Source: Neptunicoccus cionae (GTDB lineage: Bacteria > Pseudomonadota > Alphaproteobacteria > Rhodobacterales > Rhodobacteraceae). Taken from it: DNA of 64,000 nt. The notes below the pieces were generated by a model. The model searched no databases and was not told where the DNA came from. It saw only the letters and a list, made by a program, of their open reading frames with translations. This document shows, piece after piece, positions 58,268 to 64,000 of this stretch (the first letter of the stretch is position 1; every line of letters starts with the position of its first letter). The position numbers and the translations under genes are program-made. The DNA lies in assembly GCF_002860325.1 (NCBI RefSeq), contig NZ_PKOJ01000002.1, positions 124,001 to 188,000 on the forward strand. Reading direction: 5' to 3'.

Positions 58268-60091
58268 ATGTGTGGTATTGTAGGCATCCTTGGCAATCAC
58301 GAAGCCGCCCCTATTCTCGTAGACGGGCTGCGCCGTCTGGAATATCGCGGTTATGACAGCGCGGGCATTGCGACCGTGCAGGATGGTAAACTGGAACGCC
58401 GCCGCGCGGTTGGCAAACTGGTTAACCTCTCGGACCTTCTGGTACACGAGCCGATCAAGGGTAAAGCCGGCATCGGCCACACCCGGTGGGCGACACATGG
58501 TGCGCCCAACGTTCAGAACGCCCACCCGCACAAAGCCGGAGACGTGGCGGTCGTCCACAATGGAATTATCGAAAACTTTCGCGAACTGCGCGAGGAACTG
58601 TCAGCGCAGGGTATCGGGTTTGAAACTGAAACTGACACGGAAACCGTTGTAAAGCTGTGCGAAAGCCTCTTGAAACTAGGGCTTGATCCGATTGAGGCCG
58701 CCCGCAAGACCGTGGCTCGGCTTGAAGGCGCCTATGCACTGTGTTTCCTGTTTGACGGGCAGGATGATCTTCTGATTGCCGCACGCAAAGGCTCTCCTCT
58801 GGCAATTGGCCACGGGGACGGGGAAATGTTTGTGGGGTCCGATGCGCTCGCACTCGCCCCGATGACCAATAAGGTGACCTATCTCGAAGAAGGCGATTTT
58901 GCCGTCGTCACCCGCGCCGGTGCACAGATCACAGATGCCTCCGGTGCCCGTGCAAATCGCGAAATGCGCGAGATTTCCCACGGTGCGATCAGTGCCGACA
59001 AAGGCGTCTACAAACACTTCATGGCCAAGGAAATTGCCGAACAGCCAAGCGTTCTTGCAGAAGCCGTCAAACACTACGCCGCAGCGGACGGGAAATCCAT
59101 CCAACTGCCCGGCGCAGACCTTGATTTCACCAGCATCGAGAAAATCACCATGGTGGCCTGCGGTACGGCCTATCTGGCCTGTAACGTAGCAAAATACTGG
59201 TTTGAACAGATTGCCCGTCTCCCTGTCGAGTTGGATATCGCATCGGAATTCCGCTACCGTGAGCCGCCGCTCAGCCAGAACTCTTTCGCCTTTTTTGTCA
59301 GCCAGTCCGGTGAAACGGCCGACACTTTGGCCGCCCTGCGCTATTGTAGCGAAAATGTCGATAAAACAGTTGCAGTCGTTAATGTGCCGGAAAGCTCCAT
59401 CTCTCGCGAGGCAGACGTATCCCTGCCTATTCTGGCAGGCGTGGAAATCGGCGTGGCCTCGACCAAAGCCTTCACCTGTCAGTTGACCGTATTGGCAGCA
59501 CTGGCCATTCAGGCGGCACGACAGCGGGGTAAGATCGACGCGTCACAGGAAGCCGAACTGGTCGCGGCCCTGCATGGTTTGCCCGGCGTTATGAACCTCG
59601 CACTGGAACAGGAAGCAGCGATCAAGGCGACCTGTGCACAGCTTGTCCATTCCCGCGACGCCCTGTTTCTGGGGCGTGGCGCCATGTTCCCGCTGGCCCT
59701 TGAAGGCGCGTTAAAACTGAAGGAAATCAGTTATATCCACGCAGAAGGTTATGCAAGCGGAGAGCTTAAACACGGCCCCATCGCGCTTGTCGATGAACAT
59801 ATGCCGGTGGTGGTTATGGCCCCGCGGGACGACCTGTTCGACAAAACCGTGTCCAACATGCAGGAGGTGATGGCACGGGGTGGCAAGATCATTCTGGTGA
59901 CCGACGCCCAAGGCGCAAAAGAAGCCGGAGAAGGCGCATGGCAGACTATTGTTATGCCAACCGTGCATCCGATGTTTGCGCCGATTGTATATGCGGTTCC
60001 GGCGCAATTGCTGGCCTATCACACTGCTGTTTATAAGGGCACGGACGTGGACCAGCCGCGCAATCTGGCCAAATCGGTGACGGTGGAATGA
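58268..60091 (+). CDS. glmS: Glutamine-fructose-6-phosphate aminotransferase
   Basis: A 607-residue amidotransferase making glucosamine-6-phosphate. ATG 58268 gives MCGIVGILGN with Cys2 as glutaminase nucleophile. GHTRWATHGAPNVQNAHPH and NGIIENFRELRE belong to the glutaminase half, and two SIS domains (VACGTAYLACN, FFVSQSGETADT and LKEISYIHAEGYASGELKHG) form the isomerase half. Its stop overlaps the AlkD-like gene by four bases. Confidence 0.97.
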   Translation: MCGIVGILGNHEAAPILVDGLRRLEYRGYDSAGIATVQDGKLERRRAVGKLVNLSDLLVHEPIKGKAGIGHTRWATHGAPNVQNAHPHKAGDVAVVHNGIIENFRELREELSAQGIGFETETDTETVVKLCESLLKLGLDPIEAARKTVARLEGAYALCFLFDGQDDLLIAARKGSPLAIGHGDGEMFVGSDALALAPMTNKVTYLEEGDFAVVTRAGAQITDASGARANREMREISHGAISADKGVYKHFMAKEIAEQPSVLAEAVKHYAAADGKSIQLPGADLDFTSIEKITMVACGTAYLACNVAKYWFEQIARLPVELDIASEFRYREPPLSQNSFAFFVSQSGETADTLAALRYCSENVDKTVAVVNVPESSISREADVSLPILAGVEIGVASTKAFTCQLTVLAALAIQAARQRGKIDASQEAELVAALHGLPGVMNLALEQEAAIKATCAQLVHSRDALFLGRGAMFPLALEGALKLKEISYIHAEGYASGELKHGPIALVDEHMPVVVMAPRDDLFDKTVSNMQEVMARGGKIILVTDAQGAKEAGEGAWQTIVMPTVHPMFAPIVYAVPAQLLAYHTAVYKGTDVDQPRNLAKSVTVE

Positions 60092-60762
60092 CCCCCGAAC
60101 AGGCGCTGCAAGACATCAAGGCACTGGAAGATCCGCAAAAGGCGGCGGAGATGGCTGCCTACCACAAGGTGGAGCGCCCATATCTGGGCGTTTCCAACCC
60201 GCAACTTGATGCGCTTTACAAAGACTGGCGCAAGGAAACGGATATTGCGCAACGCATTGAGATCGCAGCCTACCTTTGGGACAGCAACATCCATGAAGCC
60301 CGCATTGGCGCGGCCAAACTGCTGACGCAGGCACGGATCAAACCGGATCAGGCGGTCTGGGACGAAATCTGTCGCTGGGTCCCGATGTTTGACGCTTGGG
60401 CTATTGCGGATCACGCCTGTGGCGCGGGTGCCAGACGGCTATTTCTGGACGATGGGCGGCTTGATACGGTCGAAAGCTGGACGCAGGATGAAAACCTCTG
60501 GGTGCGCCGAGCGGCAATGGTGATCACCCTACCCTGGACCAAATCCACGCACCCCAAACCGGAAGAACTGGCGCAGCGGGAACGTATTCTCGGCTGGGCA
60601 GCGGGCTATGTGAACGATCCCGAGTGGTTTATCCAGAAATCCGTAAGCTGGTGGCTGCGCAGCCTGTCCAAGCATGATCCCGAACGGGTGCGTCAGTTTA
60701 TGAACGATTACGGTGCGGGTATGAAAGCGTTCGCCCGCAAGGATGCGACACGCTTGCTGTAA
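60088..60762 (+). CDS. DNA alkylation repair protein, AlkD-like
   Basis: A 224-residue HEAT-repeat protein of the AlkD DNA glycosylase family. The signature segments are KVERPYLGVSNPQLDALYKD, LWDSNIHEARIGAAKLLTQA, VWDEICRWVPMFDAWAIADH and LWVRRAAMVITLPWTKS; the Trp and Asp/Arg residues that line the lesion groove in AlkD are conserved here. Its ATG overlaps the glmS stop by four bases (ATGA), so it is translated with the cell-wall genes. It ends before a bidirectional terminator. Confidence 0.88.
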   Translation: MTPEQALQDIKALEDPQKAAEMAAYHKVERPYLGVSNPQLDALYKDWRKETDIAQRIEIAAYLWDSNIHEARIGAAKLLTQARIKPDQAVWDEICRWVPMFDAWAIADHACGAGARRLFLDDGRLDTVESWTQDENLWVRRAAMVITLPWTKSTHPKPEELAQRERILGWAAGYVNDPEWFIQKSVSWWLRSLSKHDPERVRQFMNDYGAGMKAFARKDATRLL

Positions 60763-60790
60763 CCGGCCCTGATCCAACCTGAAGCAAAAA

Positions 60791-60813
60791 AGCCGGTGCA
60801 AATTGCACCGGCT
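60791..60813. terminator. Bidirectional terminator, alkD / dksA
   Basis: AGCCGGTGC (60791-60799) pairs with GCACCGGCT (60805-60813), loop AAATT. Read leftward it is followed by six T (GGCTTTTTT), which makes a strong dksA terminator; rightward it has only TTTATCATTTC. Confidence 0.88.
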
Positions 60814-60840
60814 TTATCATTTCTTAGGATTTATCGGTGA

Positions 60841-61263
60841 TCAATCGTCCCGATGAACCTTTTCCTTCCGCTCGTGCCGTTCCTGTGCGGCAAGGGACAA
60901 GGTTGCGATCGGACGTGCATCCAGACGTTTCAGGGAAATCGGCTCCCCTGTTTCGTCGCAATACCCGTAAGACCCGTCCTCGATCCGGCGCAGGGCGCTG
61001 TCGATCTTGGCAACCAGCTTGCGCTGGCGGTCCCGCGTACGCAATTCCAGCGCACGGTCGGTTTCTTCGGAGGCACGGTCAGCAACGTCCGGAATGTTCC
61101 GTGCGCCTTCCTGCATGCCTTCGATGGTGTCTTTGCTGTCAGACAGAAGATCCGCCTTCCAAGCCAGCAATTTGCGCCGGAAATATTCGGTTTGACGCTC
61201 GTTCATAAATGGTTCGCTGTCGACTGGACGGTAGTCGGCATCAAGAATGACTTCAGCTTTCAT
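60841..61263 (-). CDS. dksA: DksA-family RNA polymerase-binding protein with degenerate zinc site
   Basis: A 140-residue DksA homologue that binds the RNA polymerase secondary channel and works with ppGpp at stringent promoters. The coiled-coil tip motif DxxDxA is intact (Asp59, Asp62, Ala64), followed by ETDRALELRTRDRQRKLV. The zinc motif is reduced to one Cys: Cys102-x2-Thr105-x17-Ser123-x2-Ala126 (segments GYCDETGEPI and ATLSLAAQE). Zinc-independent DksA2 proteins with fewer Cys are known from Pseudomonas. ATG 61263 has AGGGAGAAGAGA directly upstream. Confidence 0.93.
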   Translation of the reverse strand: MKAEVILDADYRPVDSEPFMNERQTEYFRRKLLAWKADLLSDSKDTIEGMQEGARNIPDVADRASEETDRALELRTRDRQRKLVAKIDSALRRIEDGSYGYCDETGEPISLKRLDARPIATLSLAAQERHERKEKVHRDD

Positions 61264-61430
61264 TCTCTTCTCCCTAATAAATTCACTATGTAGTGCCATG
61301 ACGTTCTCACCCAACGTTTGCGCATCCAATATCCGAGTCGTAACGTATTGTCACCCCACTTCCTTCTTAGGTTGCAGCATTGTGACGGGAATACTAGATT
61401 GCCCTCAAGCTATCAGGGAAAAGCAAAAAA

Positions 61431-62270
61431 ATGAAGTTTGAAGGCACGCAACAGTATGTTTCCACCGATGATCTGACCGTGGCGGTCAACGCAGCTATCG
61501 CGCTCGAACGCCCTTTGCTGGTCAAGGGGGAACCGGGGACCGGTAAAACCGAACTGGCGATTCAGGTTGCAAAATCACTCGGACTGCCGCTGCTGGAATG
61601 GAACATCAAATCCACCACCAAAGCCCAGCAAGGCCTTTATGAATATGATGCCGTCAGCCGCCTGCGCGACAGCCAGCTTGGCGAGGAACGTGTCCATGAT
61701 GTGAAGAACTACATCAAGAAAGGCAAGCTTTGGGAAGCATTTGAAGCCGGCGACCGTCTGGTACTGCTGATCGATGAAATCGACAAAGCCGATATCGAAT
61801 TCCCCAACGATCTGTTGCAGGAACTCGACAAGATGGAATTCTACGTCTACGAGACCGGCGAAACGATCAAGGCGAAAAAACGCCCGATTGTGATTATCAC
61901 TTCGAACAATGAAAAAGAACTGCCTGACGCCTTTCTGCGTCGCTGTTTCTTCCACTATATTCGTTTCCCCGAAATGGAGACTTTGAAGCAAATCGTCGAA
62001 GTTCACTTTCCGGGAATCAAACCTGAACTGGTCGCAGAAGCACTGACCCAGTTTTACGACATCCGCGAAACACCGGGTCTGAAGAAAAAGCCGAGCACAT
62101 CGGAAGTGCTGGACTGGCTGAAACTCCTGCTGGTGGAAGATCTCGACCCTGCTGACATGAAACGGGACGGCAAGGATGCCTTGCCCCGCCTGCACGGTGC
62201 GCTGCTGAAAAACGAGCAGGACGTGCATCTTTTCGAGCGGCTCGCCTTTATGGCGCGGGGCAATAGATGA
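61431..62270 (+). CDS. MoxR-type AAA ATPase
   Basis: A 279-residue AAA+ ATPase of the MoxR group. Walker A is GEPGTGKTEL, Walker B VLLIDEIDKAD, sensor 1 IITSNNEKELPDAFLRRC, which includes the Arg finger region. MoxR proteins act as chaperones, usually with a von Willebrand A-domain partner encoded next door. Here the next gene is a GNAT acetyltransferase with a four-base overlap, and no VWA gene is within the window. Its substrate is unknown. Confidence 0.9.
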   Translation: MKFEGTQQYVSTDDLTVAVNAAIALERPLLVKGEPGTGKTELAIQVAKSLGLPLLEWNIKSTTKAQQGLYEYDAVSRLRDSQLGEERVHDVKNYIKKGKLWEAFEAGDRLVLLIDEIDKADIEFPNDLLQELDKMEFYVYETGETIKAKKRPIVIITSNNEKELPDAFLRRCFFHYIRFPEMETLKQIVEVHFPGIKPELVAEALTQFYDIRETPGLKKKPSTSEVLDWLKLLLVEDLDPADMKRDGKDALPRLHGALLKNEQDVHLFERLAFMARGNR

Positions 62271-62707
62271 CAACGACCGTTCGCTATGTGACACCTGCGG
62301 ATGAAGCCGACTGGCGCGCCTTGTGGAAGGACTATCTCGCCTTTTACGAAACGAGCCGCGATGAAGACGTCTATGCCGGAACGTGGAAACGCATTCTCGA
62401 CCCTGATGAAGGCATGTTTTCCATGGTGGCCGAAACACCCGGTCACGGGATCGTGGGCATTGTGAACTTTCTCTACCACAGCCATTTCTGGGGACCGGAA
62501 AACCGGATTTATCTAAACGATCTTTATGTTCGTCCTGAAATTCGCGGCACCGGTGCAGGAAAGGCGATGATCGACGCAGTCGTCGCCCATGCAAAGGCAC
62601 ACGATTGCCCGCAGGTCTGGTGGCTGACAGCCGAAGATAATGCTGTGGCGCGAAAGCTTTATGACGGCGTGGCCACACTGGCCCCCTTTGTGAAGTACCA
62701 GATATGA
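62267..62707 (+). CDS. GNAT-family N-acetyltransferase
   Basis: A 146-residue acetyltransferase. The acetyl-CoA pyrophosphate loop is LYVRPEIRGTGAGKAMIDAV (RGxGxG/A). The adjacent VWWLTAEDNAVARKLYDG is motif B. The target (amine, peptide or antibiotic) cannot be read. It overlaps the MoxR gene and the following lipoprotein gene by four bases (ATGA) on each side, a tight translational chain. Confidence 0.88.
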   Translation: MTTTVRYVTPADEADWRALWKDYLAFYETSRDEDVYAGTWKRILDPDEGMFSMVAETPGHGIVGIVNFLYHSHFWGPENRIYLNDLYVRPEIRGTGAGKAMIDAVVAHAKAHDCPQVWWLTAEDNAVARKLYDGVATLAPFVKYQI

Positions 62708-64000
62708 ACTTCTGGCGCGACGCAGCCTTCGGATTGACGGCAATGACCCTCTCTGCCTGTGCGGGTCCTATGGCGGATGTTGTCAGCAAACGCTCTGATC
62801 CGGCGATACAACTGTCGGGTATGAAAACCTTTCAGGCACCGCCCCCTAAATCCGGCGTGGCACGCTCCAATGTAGATGTTTTCGAAGAATTTCTTGATCT
62901 GACTTTTGCACTTGAAAGCGGTCAGGATCTCTCGCGGCTGTCCCGCTTTGAAGGGCCGATCACGGTTGCGCTGGTCAACGCGCAGAGCGATGTCGTCGGG
63001 CAGGATCTGGACCAGTTGATCAAGCGGCTTCGCACTGAAGCAAGTATCCCGATTTCCCGCGTTCAAACTGCATCTGCGGCAAATATCGTCATCGAAATGG
63101 TCTCCAAGCGGCAGTTGCGCCGCGCGGCACCGACTGCGGCCTGCATCGTGGTTCCCCGCATGAGCAGTTGGGCAGAATTCAGGAAGAACCGCTTTAACCG
63201 GCGTGCCGACTGGACTTCCTTGGAAGTCCGCAGCAGGGCAGCGGTTTTCATGCCCCGCGATATTTCCCCGCAAGACGCGCGCGATTGCCTGCACGAAGAA
63301 CTGGCGCAGGCGATCGGACCATTGAACGATCTTTACCGGCTGCCGGATTCTGTTTTTAACGACGATAATTTTCACATCGTTTTAACGCCCTACGACATGA
63401 TGATCCTGCGTGCCATGTATGCGCCGGAACTCAAATCGGGCATGGCCAAACATGAAGTGGCGGCAGTGCTGCCCCGCATTCTTGCACGGGTAAATCCCGA
63501 AGGTGCCGGACTGGCCCCCCGCCAGATTCAGGAAACACCCGGTTCGTGGATGCGCAAGATCGAGCTTGCACTGGGCCCGGACGCCTCTGAAAAGACACGG
63601 ATTGAAGCGGCATCGGATGCCGTGCGAATTGCACAGCAGTTGGGAATGACAGACCACCGGCTCGGGTTCAGTTATTATGCACGGGCCCGCGTGAACGCCT
63701 CGGCCAACGGTGTTGAAGCCGCCGCCGATTACGCCCGTGCCTATGCAAACTTCTCCAAAATCTTCGGCCCATATGATATCCACACGGCTCAAGCCGGATT
63801 GCAGATGGCATCGCTTGCCATGTCCAGTGGCGAGTTCCGTCAGGCTTTGCAGTTCATTGAAAGTGGGCTGGTCGCCGCCAAAACCGCGCAGAACGGCCGG
63901 CTGATGTTCAGTCTTCTGGCGATGAAATCGGAAATCTATAAACTTGCAGGTCGCACGGAAGAAGCCACCGCCCTGCGCGACGAGGCCATTGCATGGGGCC
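62704..64000 (+). CDS. DUF2927-type lipoprotein (partial, C-terminus beyond window)
   Basis: 432 codons are seen from ATG 62704 with no stop before the window edge. The N-terminus has a signal peptide ending in LSAC (lipobox Cys19). The region around 198-210 (DCLHEELAQAIGP) fits the DUF2927 family, whose HEExxQ-like motif suggests, but does not prove, a metallopeptidase-like fold. Later parts (ARARVNASANGVEAADYARAYANFSKIFG and following) look like TPR-type helical repeats. It is the third gene of the MoxR-GNAT chain. Confidence 0.78.
   Translation, partial: MNFWRDAAFGLTAMTLSACAGPMADVVSKRSDPAIQLSGMKTFQAPPPKSGVARSNVDVFEEFLDLTFALESGQDLSRLSRFEGPITVALVNAQSDVVGQDLDQLIKRLRTEASIPISRVQTASAANIVIEMVSKRQLRRAAPTAACIVVPRMSSWAEFRKNRFNRRADWTSLEVRSRAAVFMPRDISPQDARDCLHEELAQAIGPLNDLYRLPDSVFNDDNFHIVLTPYDMMILRAMYAPELKSGMAKHEVAAVLPRILARVNPEGAGLAPRQIQETPGSWMRKIELALGPDASEKTRIEAASDAVRIAQQLGMTDHRLGFSYYARARVNASANGVEAAADYARAYANFSKIFGPYDIHTAQAGLQMASLAMSSGEFRQALQFIESGLVAAKTAQNGRLMFSLLAMKSEIYKLAGRTEEATALRDEAIAWG

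Noticed and set aside
61575-62789. A 404-codon minus-strand frame opposite the MoxR and GNAT genes
   Set aside because: Antisense to two recognised families; its translation has no domain.
1-64000. tRNA, rRNA, prophage, transposase or attachment sites
   Set aside because: I looked for conserved tRNA arm sequences, transposase motifs and integrase signatures and saw none I could support.

Overview
The window is a 64 kb stretch of an alphaproteobacterial chromosome, almost certainly from the Rhodobacteraceae (Roseobacter group). This rests on a monomeric NADP isocitrate dehydrogenase, an nqo/nuo cluster with the small interleaved genes seen in Paracoccus and its relatives, a DksA with a degenerate zinc site, and a leucine-degradation operon. 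These are family judgements made by reading translations; no database search was run. Genes are densely packed and many neighbours share a 1-4 base start/stop overlap. I saw no tRNA or rRNA gene, CRISPR array, prophage or intact insertion sequence.

Layout. 1-9.8 kb: the start of an MFS transporter, icd with its terminator, a large RTX metalloprotease (1094 aa), a Ca2+/Na+ antiporter and an MHYT sensor kinase. 9.9-13 kb: an ATPase (DUF815) and tatCBA, read leftward, where TatB carries a histone-H1-like tail. 13-25.8 kb: an accessory mixture of an FbpC-type ATPase without its permease, AlkC, an SDR lacking its catalytic Tyr and Lys, an M48 lipoprotein, a fused peptide-ABC ATPase, a membrane LytTR regulator, a BrnA-like protein without a toxin, prfC, a lysine-rich orphan and a DEAD-box helicase.

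25.8-45.8 kb: one leftward block holding all 14 complex I genes (nuoA to nuoN), then birA, coaX and rnj, ending at a strong bidirectional terminator. Four small non-canonical genes sit between nuo genes (DUF5337, DUF5333, a lipoprotein and a cysteine-free CMD-fold protein), and NuoE carries a C-terminal helix-hairpin-helix module. Between nuoF and the DUF5333 gene lie an intrinsic terminator and a dense set of palindromes, including two mutually exclusive hairpins, so nuoABCDEF and nuoGHIJKLMN may be expressed as separable units.

45.9-54.7 kb: a sulfotransferase, then a leftward leucine/isovalerate (liu) operon of isovaleryl-CoA dehydrogenase, methylcrotonyl-CoA carboxylase beta and alpha, HMG-CoA lyase and an enoyl-CoA hydratase. 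Two unrelated genes (an LprI-like secreted protein and an EcsC protein) are built into it by start/stop coupling. A perfect palindromic operator candidate lies 45-58 bases upstream. 54.8-64 kb: a DegT aminotransferase, a phosphoglycolate phosphatase, glmU-glmS-alkD, dksA, and a tightly overlapping MoxR ATPase / GNAT / DUF2927 lipoprotein run cut by the window edge.

The strongest leads for something undescribed are the nuoF-DUF5333 leader, the unexplained complex I accessory proteins, the two guests in the liu operon, and the lysine-rich orphan.
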